DNA from: Fidelibacterota bacterium
GTDB taxonomy: Bacteria > Pseudomonadota > Alphaproteobacteria > Rhodospirillales > Rhodospirillaceae
Reading direction: 5' to 3'
Assembly: GCA_947476065.1 (NCBI GenBank)
Contig: CANJPG010000023.1
Span: forward strand, 1-43,322
DNA length: 43,322 nt
This document shows positions 26,920 to 35,862 of the stretch, piece by piece. Numbering within the stretch: the first letter of the stretch is position 1; the number at the start of each line of letters is the position of its first letter. The position numbers and the translations under genes are program-made. The notes under the pieces were generated by a model. That model did not search any database. It was not told where the DNA came from and worked only from the letters and a program-made list of their open reading frames with translations.

Positions 26920-27236
26920 GGAGGATCCTTCACGAGCTGAGGCGTTAATAGGCTTCGGGGGAGAAATGTGACGCCGGAAACTCAAAGGCCTTTACAGCCC
27001 GGTCTCGTGCAGCGATTCGTCCCCCAGGACCGGTTATGCGCCGGTTTCCCGGAATCAGCCACATCCCGGGCCTAAAGTCCAGGGTCACGTGCCGGCATCG
27101 AGGCCCAACCCATTGTCTGAATTACGGTTTTAGACTTGTGCAAAGCACAACAGAGGGTGTGCCAGAGAGGCTCCGGCCTACTGCCGGCAGGTAAAAATTC
27201 CCTGCGAAATCAATAGCACGGCTCTTTTGCTCTGGT
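26920..27236. other. Divergent gap between acnA and ccmA
   Basis: A 317-bp region without a supported gene, so it should hold both promoters. It contains a perfect inverted repeat, TTGTGCAAAGCACAA (27136-27150), with a 3-base centre, about 90 bases before ccmA, suitable as an operator. I could not choose a convincing sigma-70 box for either gene. Confidence 0.5.
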
Positions 27237-27947
27237 ATGGTCCGGCCCATGGACGGGGACGATTCCAGCAAAGATTTGAGGACCCAGAGCTTTTCCGGGG
27301 TGGGCCTGGCCTGCCGGCGGGGCGGGCGGCTGGTCTTCACGGGGCTGGATTTCAGCATTTCGCCGGGCGGCGCCTTGGTGCTGCGGGGGCCCAACGGCAG
27401 CGGCAAGACCACATTGCTGCGGGTCATGGCGGGCCTGACCCATTTCACCGCCGGGCACCTCGCTTGGGACAGCGTGCCGGTCGAGGACCCCGACTCCCAT
27501 GCCGCGCGACTGCGGTTTGTCACCCATCTGGATGCGGTCAAACCGGCGCTCACCGTCACTGAAAATCTCGCCTTTTGGACGGCGCTGTGGCGCGGCAAGG
27601 AAGCGAGCATCGCCGCCGCCATGGCGGCCTTCGATCTCACCCGTTTGGCGGAATTTCCGGCGCGGCTCCTGTCGGCCGGGCAACGTCATCGACTGGCGCT
27701 GGCGCGGCTGTTGGTGGCGCCCGCACCTTTGTGGCTGCTGGATGAGCCGGGCAATGCCCTCGATACGGCCTCGCGCGACGCGCTGGCACGCGCTATCGCG
27801 GATCACCGCGCCAGCGGCGGCATGGTGGTGGTGGCCAGCCACGAAGCTGCATTTGTCGAGAACGGCGACACACTGGATGTCGGGTTGTTCACGCCGAAGA
27901 TCGCGTCTCATTGGAGCGATGATGAACTCTCCGGCGCCGCAGAATGA
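27237..27947 (+). CDS. ccmA: Heme exporter ATP-binding subunit CcmA
   Basis: A 236-residue ABC ATPase of the CcmABCD complex, which powers release of heme-loaded CcmE in cytochrome c maturation. Walker A is GPNGSGKT (51-58), the signature is LSAGQRHRLALARLL, Walker B is PLWLLDEPGNALD, and the switch histidine is in VVASHEA. The roughly 19-residue polar leader before the conserved domain suggests the start may be the ATG at 27249 instead. It is the first gene of the ccm cluster and overlaps ccmB by four bases. Confidence 0.95.
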   Translation: MVRPMDGDDSSKDLRTQSFSGVGLACRRGGRLVFTGLDFSISPGGALVLRGPNGSGKTTLLRVMAGLTHFTAGHLAWDSVPVEDPDSHAARLRFVTHLDAVKPALTVTENLAFWTALWRGKEASIAAAMAAFDLTRLAEFPARLLSAGQRHRLALARLLVAPAPLWLLDEPGNALDTASRDALARAIADHRASGGMVVVASHEAAFVENGDTLDVGLFTPKIASHWSDDELSGAAE

Positions 27948-28609
27948 GCGTATTTACAAGCATTCTTGCACGCGATCTGCGTCTTGCCATTCGTCAAAGC
28001 GCCGACAGTTTGACGGTGGTGGCCTTCTTCGCCATCGCCACCGTGCTGTTTCCCTTTGGCGTTGGACCCGAGGCCAATGTGCTGGCGCGCATCGCCGGGG
28101 GCGTGGTCTGGGTGACGGCGTTGCTCGCGGCGCTGTTGTCGCTCGACCGGTTGTTCACCGTCGATTTCGAGGACGGCACACTGGATCAGCTGGTCCTCTC
28201 TGGTGAACCGCTGTCCTTCATCGTGCTGGGCAAGGTCGTCGCCCACTGGCTGACGACGGGTGTGCCGCTGATCATCATGTCGCCGATCCTGGCGGTGACG
28301 CTGCATCTGCCGGCGGAGGGATATCTGCCCCTGATGCTGGCCCTGTTGTTGGGCACGCCGACGGTCAGTCTGGTGGGCGCGGTGGGTGCGGCTTTGGTGC
28401 TGGGGACCCGCCGCGGCGGGGTGCTGTTGTCGCTCTTGGTGTTGCCGCTTTATATCCCGGTGCTCATCTTCGGCACCGCCGCTGTCGAGGCCGCCCTGAC
28501 GGGCGTGTCGGCGACTCCGATGCTCTCGGTGCTGGGGGGGTTTGCAGTGCTTGCCTTGACGCTGTGCCCCTGGGCGACCGCTGCTGCACTGCGGCAAGCC
28601 GTCGAATAG
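27944..28609 (+). CDS. ccmB: Heme exporter membrane subunit CcmB
   Basis: A 221-residue inner-membrane protein with six predicted helices that forms the membrane part of the CcmA ABC transporter. Conserved features are the N-terminal ARDLRLAIRQSADS and the central SLDRLFTVDFEDGTLDQL. Its start overlaps the ccmA stop (ATGA). A 215-bp AT-richer gap follows before ccmC, unusual inside this otherwise tight cluster. Confidence 0.95.
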   Translation: MSVFTSILARDLRLAIRQSADSLTVVAFFAIATVLFPFGVGPEANVLARIAGGVVWVTALLAALLSLDRLFTVDFEDGTLDQLVLSGEPLSFIVLGKVVAHWLTTGVPLIIMSPILAVTLHLPAEGYLPLMLALLLGTPTVSLVGAVGAALVLGTRRGGVLLSLLVLPLYIPVLIFGTAAVEAALTGVSATPMLSVLGGFAVLALTLCPWATAAALRQAVE

Positions 28610-28824
28610 CGCGCCGGGCGTGTATCCAACTGACGTGAACGTGAAAATTCCCGCCGAGACAGCCCCGCAAGAGCATCCCGCGGCATGTTACATGTTGGTA
28701 CAATTCTAAACCCTCTGCGGTGCTCGGAATCGGCCACAAAGAGCCTATATTTAAATGACCATATTAGATGTGGCGGCTCCGGACGGCCTGCGATAAACCA
28801 TCGGCACTGTTAAGGAAAACGGCT
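28610..28824 (+). promoter_or_regulatory. Gap inside the ccm cluster with a possible internal promoter
   Basis: The 215 bases between ccmB and ccmC are AT-richer than the flanks and contain TATATTTAAAT at about 28745-28757, a good -10-like tract upstream of ccmC. No clear -35 box was found. No terminator or ORF is visible. It suggests that ccmC to ccmI can be transcribed separately. Confidence 0.35.
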
Positions 28825-29580
28825 TTGCACAGGTTTGCCAACCCGACCCAGTTCATGCGGATCGCCAATGCCATCTATCCATGGGTGGCGGGGCTGGCCG
28901 TGATTCTGTTCGTGGTCGGTTTGCCCATCGCGCTGGTGACCTCGCCGCCCGACTATCAGCAGGGCCAGACGGTGCGCATCATGTACATCCACGTCTCCTC
29001 GGCGTGGCTGATGATGATGATCTACGGCATCGTCGCCGGCGGCAGCGCGGCCTTCCTGATCTGGCGTCATCCGATGGCCAATCTCGTCGCCAAAGCCTCG
29101 GCGCCCATGGGCGCGATCTTCACCGGCTTGGCGCTGATCACCGGAATGCTGTGGGGCCAGCCGATGTGGGGCACATTCTGGGTGTGGGACGCACGCCTGA
29201 CCTCGACGCTGATTCTGTTTTTCCTCTATCTCGGCTACATCGCCCTCAACGACGCCTTCGAAGATTCCGAGCGGGGCGACCGTGCGGCGGCGATCCTGGC
29301 CCTGGTGGGGTCGGTGAACCTGCCGATTATTCATTTCTCGGTGGAGTGGTGGAACACGCTGCATCAGCCGTCGATCATGAAGCTGAGCGGCGATGGGGTA
29401 AAATCGTCCGTGGACGGCGCAATCCTGTTGCCGCTGTTTCTGATGATGGGCGCTTTCACCATGTATTATCTAGCGGTGCTTGTGCTGCGCCTGCGCAGCG
29501 AATTGCTGGCTGCCAAAATCCGCAACGCGCGGATGAGTCAGGTGGCAGTCGATGCCGCTGTCGGACAGCCGGCGGAATAG
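28825..29580 (+). CDS. ccmC: Heme-handling membrane protein CcmC
   Basis: A 251-residue inner-membrane protein with six helices that delivers heme to CcmE. The tryptophan-rich motif GTFWVWDARLT is present, with periplasmic histidines at IMYIHVSSAW and NLPIIHFSVEWWNTLHQ as heme ligands. The start is TTG at 28825, giving L/M-HRFANPTQFMR, because AAGGA lies 8 bases upstream and this matches the family N-terminus. An ATG at 28768 adds 19 non-conserved residues, and an ATG at 28855 would cut into the conserved region. ccmD follows after 47 bases. Confidence 0.95.
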   Translation: MHRFANPTQFMRIANAIYPWVAGLAVILFVVGLPIALVTSPPDYQQGQTVRIMYIHVSSAWLMMMIYGIVAGGSAAFLIWRHPMANLVAKASAPMGAIFTGLALITGMLWGQPMWGTFWVWDARLTSTLILFFLYLGYIALNDAFEDSERGDRAAAILALVGSVNLPIIHFSVEWWNTLHQPSIMKLSGDGVKSSVDGAILLPLFLMMGAFTMYYLAVLVLRLRSELLAAKIRNARMSQVAVDAAVGQPAE

Positions 29581-29627
29581 AGACACCAGCGCGAGCGCGC
29601 CCGGTCAAACGTGGGAGTACCGACGCA

Positions 29628-29804
29628 GTGGATGCGATTTTGAACTACCTGAACATGGACGGCTATGCCGCCTGGGTCTGGCCCGCCTATGGGCTGGCGA
29701 CCGTGGCGCTGGTGGGCATCCTTGTGCAGACGCGCCGCACGCTGAAGACGCGCGAGCGCGAGTTTGAAACGTTGAAATCTTCACGCCGCGGAGGCCAAGC
29801 ATGA
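29628..29804 (+). CDS. ccmD: Small heme-exporter subunit CcmD
   Basis: A 58-residue protein with one helix (YAAWVWPAYGLATVALVGILV) and a basic cytoplasmic tail (QTRRTLKTREREFETLK), the classic CcmD pattern of helix then charged coiled tail. It holds CcmE to the CcmABC complex. The start is GTG at 29628, with GGGAG 10 bases upstream, giving VDAILNYLNMDGY. Its stop overlaps the ccmE start by four bases. Confidence 0.9.
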   Translation: MDAILNYLNMDGYAAWVWPAYGLATVALVGILVQTRRTLKTREREFETLKSSRRGGQA

Positions 29805-30319
29805 TCGGCGCCAGCAAGACCCGCAAACAACGCCGGCTGTATTTCGTCATCCTGGGCCTTCTGGGCCTGGGTGTCGGCACGGCATTGGTGCTGACCGCGT
29901 TCCAGGACAACATCGTTTTCTTCTGGAGCCCCACTCAAGTCGCCGAAGGCAAGGTGGCGCCCGAACAGCGCTTCCGTGTCGGCGGCCTGGTGGAGAATGG
30001 CAGCGTGGTCAAGAACGGAGAGAACGTCAGTTTCACCGTCACCGACATGAACTCGTCCATGAAGGTCGAATATACCGGCCTGCTGCCCGACCTGTTCCGT
30101 GAAGGTCAGGGCATCATCGCCGAGGGCCGCATCGATTCCAAAGGCGTGTTCGTGGCGAGCGAAGTGTTGGCCAAGCACGACGAGAACTACATGCCGCGCG
30201 AAGTCGCCGACGCTTTGAAGAAAAGCGGGCGCTGGAACGAAGGCCAAGGCAAAGGCGCGGGCGAAGCGATCTCAGAAGGCCTGAAGCCGACCTCGACCGC
30301 ACCCGCAGCCAATCCCTGA
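29801..30319 (+). CDS. ccmE: Heme chaperone CcmE
   Basis: A 172-residue periplasmic OB-fold heme carrier with an N-terminal membrane anchor (about residues 13-33). H126 in VLAKHDENYMP is the histidine that binds heme covalently, and Y130 matches the conserved axial ligand; both are intact. A flexible polar tail rich in Gly, Ala and Thr follows. It lies between ccmD (overlapping) and ccmF (9 bases downstream). Confidence 0.97.
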   Translation: MIGASKTRKQRRLYFVILGLLGLGVGTALVLTAFQDNIVFFWSPTQVAEGKVAPEQRFRVGGLVENGSVVKNGENVSFTVTDMNSSMKVEYTGLLPDLFREGQGIIAEGRIDSKGVFVASEVLAKHDENYMPREVADALKKSGRWNEGQGKGAGEAISEGLKPTSTAPAANP

Positions 30320-30328
30320 GGCAACGCC

Positions 30329-32338
30329 ATGTCCATTGAGTTCATTGAAATCGGGCACTTTGCCTTGGCCCTCGCCCTGATGGTGGCGATGGCCCAGGCC
30401 ATCATTCCGCTGGTGGGCGCTGGACGCGGCAACGCCGCGATGATGGCGGTCGCGAAACCCGCCGCGCTGATGCAGCTGGTTTTGGTGCTCACGGCCTTCA
30501 TCGCGCTGATCCACGCCTTCGTCACGTCTGACTTTTCAGTGACCGGCGTTTACAACAACTCGCACACCGCCAAGCCGCTGCTGTACAAAATCGCCGGCAC
30601 CTGGGGCAATCACGAGGGCTCCTTGGTGCTGTGGGTCACGATCCTGGCCATCTTCGGCGGCAGCGTGGCGGCCTTTGGCAACAACCTGCCCCCGGCGTTG
30701 AAGGCGCGCGCCCTTGCCGTGCAGGGCATGATCAGCGTCGGCTTCATCGCCTTCATCCTGTTCACGTCCAATCCGTTCCTGCGCATCCTGCCGGCGCCGT
30801 CGGAAGGCATGGGCCTGAATCCGCAGCTGCAGGATCCGGGTCTCGCGATCCATCCGCCCATGCTCTACTTCGGCTACGTCGGCTTCTCGATGGCTTTCTC
30901 CTTTGCGGTGGCGGCCCTGATCGAAGGCCGCGTCGATGCCACCTGGGCGCGCTGGGTGCGCCCTTGGACTCTCGCCGCCTGGACTTTCCTGACCATGGGC
31001 ATTGGATTGGGTAGCTGGTGGGCCTACTACACCCTCGGCTGGGGTGGCTGGTGGTATTGGGACCCGGTTGAGAACGCGTCGTTCATTCCTTGGCTGACGG
31101 GCACGGCGCTCTTGCACTCGGCCATTGTCGTCGAGAAGCGTGAAGCCCTGAAGAGCTGGACCATCCTGCTGGCCATCGTCACCTTCTCGCTGTCGCTGCT
31201 GGGCACCTTCCTGGTGCGCTCGGGCGTGCTGACATCCGTGCACGCCTTCGCCTCTGATCCCACTCGCGGTGTGTTCATTCTCGTCTTGCTGGCCATCGCC
31301 ATCGGCGGCTCGTTCACGCTCTACGCCATCCGCGCGCCGCACCTGCAGGGCGGCGGCCTGTTCGCGCCCATCAGCCGTGAAGGCGGGCTGTTGATCAACA
31401 ACCTGCTGCTGACTACGGCGGCGGCGACGGTACTGCTTGGCACTTTGTATCCGCTGATCACCGAAGTGCTATCGTCCAACAAGATCTCGGTGGGCCCGCC
31501 CTATTTCGACGGCGTCTTCGTCCCCCTAATGATCCCGCTGATCATCTTGATGGGTATCGGCCCCCGCCTCGCCTGGAAACGCGGCGACCTGGGTGCGGCC
31601 CTGAGCCGCATCAAGATCGCGGCCCTCGCCAGTGTCGCCATGATGGCCTTGTCGCTGGTGATGAACGGCGCGGCCAAGTTCACGGACATCGGCGGCGCCT
31701 TCGGCCTGGGCATGGCGACCTGGCTGGCCCTGTCCACCGCCAGCGAATGGATCGACCGCGTGAAGCTCACCAAAGGCGGCGCGTGGCAACGCATCACCAA
31801 TCTGCCGCGCGCGGCCCATGGCATGACCATCGCCCACTTCGGCATGGCCGTGCTGATCGCCGGCGTCAGCGGTGCAGGTGCATGGAAACAAGAGCACATC
31901 CAGACCATGGCGCCCGGCCAGTCGGTGGAGATCGCCGGCTACACCATGACCTTCGAAGGCGTGAAGATGATCAAGGGCCCGAACTACGATGCGGGCCAAG
32001 CGACGATCACAGCGACCAAAGGCGGCGATTTTGTCGCCACCATGCATCCTGAGCTGCGCTCCTACATCCAGCCGCCGCAGCAGACGACCTTCACCTCGAT
32101 CCACACCACGTTCTTCGCCGACCTTTATGCAGCACTCGGCGAAGCGCAAGGGGCCGAGGGTGCGTTCGTGACGCGCTTTTACTATCAGCCGCTGATTCCC
32201 TTCCTGTGGTACGGCGTGCTGCTGATGGCCTTCGGCGGCCTGGTGTCGCTGACGGATCGTCGCTTGCGGGTCGGTGCGCCGCAGCGGGCGACGCCTGCTG
32301 GCGCGATGCCGGCACCTGAGCCGGCGGCCGCGGAGTAA
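30329..32338 (+). CDS. ccmF: Heme lyase subunit CcmF
   Basis: A 669-residue protein with many membrane helices that ligates heme to apocytochrome c. The WWD domain reads GWGGWWYWDPVENASFIPW (about residues 239-257), and conserved histidine blocks include GTWGNHEGS near the N-terminus and the AIHPPMLYFGYVG segment. Length and layout are normal. The stop lies 2 bases before ccmG. Confidence 0.97.
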   Translation: MSIEFIEIGHFALALALMVAMAQAIIPLVGAGRGNAAMMAVAKPAALMQLVLVLTAFIALIHAFVTSDFSVTGVYNNSHTAKPLLYKIAGTWGNHEGSLVLWVTILAIFGGSVAAFGNNLPPALKARALAVQGMISVGFIAFILFTSNPFLRILPAPSEGMGLNPQLQDPGLAIHPPMLYFGYVGFSMAFSFAVAALIEGRVDATWARWVRPWTLAAWTFLTMGIGLGSWWAYYTLGWGGWWYWDPVENASFIPWLTGTALLHSAIVVEKREALKSWTILLAIVTFSLSLLGTFLVRSGVLTSVHAFASDPTRGVFILVLLAIAIGGSFTLYAIRAPHLQGGGLFAPISREGGLLINNLLLTTAAATVLLGTLYPLITEVLSSNKISVGPPYFDGVFVPLMIPLIILMGIGPRLAWKRGDLGAALSRIKIAALASVAMMALSLVMNGAAKFTDIGGAFGLGMATWLALSTASEWIDRVKLTKGGAWQRITNLPRAAHGMTIAHFGMAVLIAGVSGAGAWKQEHIQTMAPGQSVEIAGYTMTFEGVKMIKGPNYDAGQATITATKGGDFVATMHPELRSYIQPPQQTTFTSIHTTFFADLYAALGEAQGAEGAFVTRFYYQPLIPFLWYGVLLMAFGGLVSLTDRRLRVGAPQRATPAGAMPAPEPAAAE

Positions 32339-32340
32339 TC

Positions 32341-32940
32341 ATGACCGACACCGTCGCCACTCAGCCGCGCCCGCAGAAAAAAGCCTCGCGTTGGCCCTAC
32401 CTCATTCCCCTGGTCGCCGTGCTGGCGCTGGGCGGCGTGTTCGCCAAGCGCCTTCTCGATGTCGAACGCGGTGTTGAGGTCAACGCGCTGCCGACGGTAC
32501 TGCTCGATACACCGGTGCCCGCCTTCGATCTCGAGCCCCTGCCCGGTCACGCCCAGGGCTTGAAGAACGAAGACCTGAAAGGCCAAGTCTATCTGATCAA
32601 TTTCTGGGGCTCATGGTGTGTCACCTGCCTCTATGAACATCCGGTCCTGTTGAAGGTGGCCGCCGCCGGCGATATTCCGATTTATGGCGTGGCCTGGCGC
32701 GATACGCCCGAGAAAAGCCTCGCCTGGCTGGCTGAGCGCGGCGATCCTTACGCCCGCAGCGGCCAGGACCCTAACAGCAAGGCCGCCATTGCCTTTGGCG
32801 TGGCGCAAGCGCCCGAGAGCTTCCTGGTCGATGCCCAGGGCATCATCCGCTACAAGCAGGCCGGCCCCATCTCAATGCAGGATTGGCAGACCAAAATCCA
32901 GCCGCTGGCCGCCATGCTGAAGGCCCAGCAGAAACAATGA
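32341..32940 (+). CDS. ccmG: Thiol:disulfide reductase CcmG/DsbE
   Basis: A 199-residue membrane-anchored thioredoxin-fold protein (anchor about residues 19-36). The active site is WCVTC (C93, C96) in FWGSWCVTCLYEHP; the usual CcmG is WCxxC with Pro, so CVTC is a slight variant. It keeps apocytochrome cysteines reduced for heme attachment. GVAWRDTPEKSLAWL and the cis-Pro-like APESF block complete the family pattern. Its stop overlaps the ccmH start. Confidence 0.96.
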   Translation: MTDTVATQPRPQKKASRWPYLIPLVAVLALGGVFAKRLLDVERGVEVNALPTVLLDTPVPAFDLEPLPGHAQGLKNEDLKGQVYLINFWGSWCVTCLYEHPVLLKVAAAGDIPIYGVAWRDTPEKSLAWLAERGDPYARSGQDPNSKAAIAFGVAQAPESFLVDAQGIIRYKQAGPISMQDWQTKIQPLAAMLKAQQKQ

Positions 32941-33389
32941 AACGTCTTGTTCTTCTAGCCGCAGCCCTGTGCCTGTCGGGTGCAGCCTACGCGGTCGAGC
33001 CCGCCGAGATGCTGAAAGACCCGGCGCTGGAAGCCCGCGCGCGCGATGTCAGCAAGGAACTGCGCTGCGTCGTCTGCCAGAACGAGACCATTGATGAGTC
33101 CCACGCCGAGATCGCCCACGACATGCGCGTGCTGGTGCGCGAACGCATCACCGCCGGCGACAGCAACCAGCAGATTATCGACTACATGGTCAGCCGTTAT
33201 GGCGATTACGTCCGCTTGAGTCCCCGCTTCATGACGAGCACTTTGATTCTGTGGATCGGGCCTTTTGTGATTTTGTTAATTGGCGGCTTTGTCGTCGCAG
33301 CGCGTTTGAGACAAGCCGGGCTGGATCCGGACCTCCAAATCCCCGACGAGCAGCTGGCCGCACATTCCGAGATGGGAGATAAAACATGA
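32937..33389 (+). CDS. ccmH: Cytochrome c maturation protein CcmH
   Basis: A 150-residue protein with a signal peptide (about 1-19, ending AYA) and the LRCVVCQN motif (C44, C47), the thiol pair that works with CcmG on apocytochromes. A C-terminal membrane helix (LILWIGPFVILLIGGFVVAARL) anchors it. It corresponds to the N-terminal half of E. coli CcmH, with the TPR half supplied by the separate ccmI gene. The start at 32937 overlaps the ccmG stop. Confidence 0.96.
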   Translation: MKRLVLLAAALCLSGAAYAVEPAEMLKDPALEARARDVSKELRCVVCQNETIDESHAEIAHDMRVLVRERITAGDSNQQIIDYMVSRYGDYVRLSPRFMTSTLILWIGPFVILLIGGFVVAARLRQAGLDPDLQIPDEQLAAHSEMGDKT

Positions 33390-34780
33390 CTTGGGTATTC
33401 ATCGCGGCGCTGGCCGTCATTGCCATTGCTGCTATTTCGTGGCCGCTGCTGCGCAAACCGCCGGCGAGTGCGACGCGCGCGGCCTATGATCTGACCATCT
33501 TCGAAGACCAGATGAAGGAAGTCGATCGCGACGTCGAGCGCGGCGTGCTGACGCCCGAGCAGGCCGATGCAGCCCGCGCCGAAATCCAGCGCCGTATTTC
33601 CGCCGCCGAGAAAGCGCCGGACGAAGTAGTGGTTACCGACAGTAATACCAAGCGCAACTGGGTCATCGCCGCGGTTGTTGTGGCCATCCCGCTTGTGGCC
33701 GGCGGCATCTATTGGAAAGTCGGCACACCTGACCCAGCCAAGACCACCGCCAACGACATCGACAAAATGGTCGAGCAACTGGCAGCCAAGGTTGCCCAGG
33801 ATCCCAACGACATCGAGGGCGTGCAGTTGCTCGCCCGCACCTACAGCCGCATCGGCCGCTTCGCCGACGCCGTGAAGACCTATCAGCAAGTCCTGGCGCT
33901 GGAGCCGGACGCCGCCAACTTCTCAAGCTACGGCGAAGCCATGGTCTTTGCCGGCCAGGGCGTCGTCAACAAAGAGGCCCACGATGCCTTCGTGCGCGGG
34001 CTGTCGCTGGACCGCAGCGAGCCGCGCGCGCGGTTTTACCTGGGCTTGGAGCAGGTCGATAAATCCCAGCCCAATAACGCCCTCGCCATCTGGCGCGACC
34101 TGGCCGACAACGCCCCCGCCGATGCGCCGTGGCTGGACATGGTCAAAGAGCAGATGGCCAATGTAGCCAAGGACGCCAATATCCCGCCCATGACCGTACA
34201 GCCCAAACACCCGCTGGAGTTCGTGCCGCCGGAAGAGCTGGCCCTGGCCCGCGTGCAGGCGTCAGCACCGCCGACGGCCGTGGCCAAGCGCCCAGCCCCC
34301 GCCGCCCCCGGCCAGATGGCGCCCGAGACCCAGGCCAAGATCCAGGAGATGGTGGCAGGGTTGGCCAAACGCCTCGAAGGCAATCCCAACGATTACGATG
34401 GCTGGCTGATGCTGGGCCGCTCCTACACCGTCTTGAAGAACTTCGACGGCGCCAAGACCGCTTATGACAAGGCCGGCGCCCTGAAGCCCGACAGCGTGGA
34501 TCCCAAGCTGCAGTACATGGCGGCGCTGATGACCACCGTGGATCCTGAGGCTCCCGCCGCGCTGCCGCAGAACGTTACCGATGCCGCCATCGCCGTGCTC
34601 AAGGTCAACCCCAAGCAGCCCGAAGCGCTGTACGTTTCGGGCTTGGCGCGCGCCAAGGTCGGCGACAAAGGCGGCGCCAGGACGCTGTGGACCCAGGCCA
34701 AGGACGCCATGCCGCCCGACAGCCCCCTACGCGGCGATCTGGAGCGCCGCCTTGAAGCGCTCGATCAGCCGGCCCAATAG
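33386..34780 (+). CDS. ccmI: Apocytochrome chaperone CcmI (TPR)
   Basis: A 464-residue protein with two N-terminal helices (about 1-22 and 92-112) flanking a cytoplasmic leucine-zipper-like loop (AAYDLTIFEDQMKEVDRDVERG), then a large periplasmic TPR region. Tetratricopeptide-like repeats are visible near QLLARTYSRIGRFADAVKTYQ, LMLGRSYTVLKNFDGAKTAYD and ALYVSGLARAKVGDKGGART. It holds the C-terminus of apocytochrome c for the heme lyase. A Pro/Ala-rich linker at about 285-315 separates two TPR blocks. The start overlaps ccmH by four bases. Confidence 0.95.
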   Translation: MTWVFIAALAVIAIAAISWPLLRKPPASATRAAYDLTIFEDQMKEVDRDVERGVLTPEQADAARAEIQRRISAAEKAPDEVVVTDSNTKRNWVIAAVVVAIPLVAGGIYWKVGTPDPAKTTANDIDKMVEQLAAKVAQDPNDIEGVQLLARTYSRIGRFADAVKTYQQVLALEPDAANFSSYGEAMVFAGQGVVNKEAHDAFVRGLSLDRSEPRARFYLGLEQVDKSQPNNALAIWRDLADNAPADAPWLDMVKEQMANVAKDANIPPMTVQPKHPLEFVPPEELALARVQASAPPTAVAKRPAPAAPGQMAPETQAKIQEMVAGLAKRLEGNPNDYDGWLMLGRSYTVLKNFDGAKTAYDKAGALKPDSVDPKLQYMAALMTTVDPEAPAALPQNVTDAAIAVLKVNPKQPEALYVSGLARAKVGDKGGARTLWTQAKDAMPPDSPLRGDLERRLEALDQPAQ

Positions 34781-34798
34781 CAACCGCGCTGGATTAAT

Positions 34799-35413
34799 AT
34801 GGTGGGTAAACGCATCGCCGTTGCGGTCGCGCTGCTGAGCGCGACCTTCCTGATCCTGGCGCTGTACCTGCCGGATTTGCGGCCGCAGCAGCCGGTGCCC
34901 ACGATGGCATCCGGCACGGTGGCCATCGGTGGGCCGTTCACCCTGACAGACGCCAAAGGCCAGACGGTCACTGAGGTCAATCTCAAGGGCCGCTATAGCC
35001 TGATCTTCTTCGGCTTCACCCATTGCCCGGATATCTGCCCCCTCACCCTGCAGCTGCTCACGCAGGCCCTTGAGCAGGCGGGACCGGCGGGCGATGCGGT
35101 GCAGCCGGTATTCATCTCGCTCGATCCCGAGCGCGACACACCTGAAGCCATGGGCGCCTATGTGGCGAATTTTCATCCGCGCTTCATGGCGCTGACGGGA
35201 ACGCCCGAGCAGGTGAAGGTGGCCGCGCAGGCCTACCGCGTCTATTACGTCAAGGCGCCCATCAAGGAGGACGGCATAGACACCGGTGATTACACCATCA
35301 CCCACAGCGGCTATATTTTCCTCATGGACCGCAACGGCAAATACGTCGCCCATTTCGATAAGGCGGCCTCGGCGAGCGACATCGCCGCCCGCCTGAAGCA
35401 ACTCGCTCTATGA
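34799..35413 (+). CDS. SCO1/SenC-family copper chaperone
   Basis: A 204-residue membrane-anchored thioredoxin-fold protein that helps build the CuA site of cytochrome oxidase. The copper ligands are C76 and C80 (GFTHCPDICPLT) and H170 (YTITHSGYIFL). One N-terminal helix (about 6-24) anchors it. It lies 18 bases after ccmI, so it is probably cotranscribed with the ccm cluster, linking cytochrome c and oxidase assembly. Its stop overlaps the next start (ATGA). Confidence 0.95.
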   Translation: MVGKRIAVAVALLSATFLILALYLPDLRPQQPVPTMASGTVAIGGPFTLTDAKGQTVTEVNLKGRYSLIFFGFTHCPDICPLTLQLLTQALEQAGPAGDAVQPVFISLDPERDTPEAMGAYVANFHPRFMALTGTPEQVKVAAQAYRVYYVKAPIKEDGIDTGDYTITHSGYIFLMDRNGKYVAHFDKAASASDIAARLKQLAL

Positions 35414-35841
35414 CCGAGGCGGCCTTCTGGCGTGAGAAGACTCTCGCCGAGATGAGCCAGACAGAATGGGAGAGCTTGTGCGACGGCTGTGGCAAATGTT
35501 GTTTGCATAAGATCCGTGAGAAATCCGGCGCGCTGTCGCTCACCAATGTGGCCTGCCGCCTGCTGGATACCGACACCTGCCGCTGCACCAACTATGCGCG
35601 CCGCAAAACCCTGGTGCCTGATTGTGTGGTGCTGACACCCGCGTCTCTGCCCGCCATCGACTGGCTGCCGTCTACCTGCGCTTACCGGCTGGTGCAGGAG
35701 GGCAAGGAGCTGCCTGACTGGCATCCCTTGGTGAGCGGCGAAGAGGCCAGCGTGCATGCGGCCGGCATCTCGATGCAGGGGCGCTGTATCTCGGAACGTG
35801 ACGCCGGCCCCCTGGAAGATCACATCACCGCCATAGCGTAG
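35410..35841 (+). CDS. YcgN-like cysteine cluster protein (UPF0260)
   Basis: A 143-residue soluble protein of the YcgN/UPF0260 family, with a conserved cysteine set: CDGCGKCCLHK near residue 25, then CRLLDTDTCRC, DCVVLTP, TCAYRL and GRCIS. The cysteine spacing suggests a metal or Fe-S site, but no function is established. Its start overlaps the SCO gene stop by four bases, so translation is coupled to the respiratory operon. The chain length is normal for the family. Confidence 0.9.
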   Translation: MTEAAFWREKTLAEMSQTEWESLCDGCGKCCLHKIREKSGALSLTNVACRLLDTDTCRCTNYARRKTLVPDCVVLTPASLPAIDWLPSTCAYRLVQEGKELPDWHPLVSGEEASVHAAGISMQGRCISERDAGPLEDHITAIA

Positions 35842-35862
35842 ACCCCTCATAGTGTAGACCCT

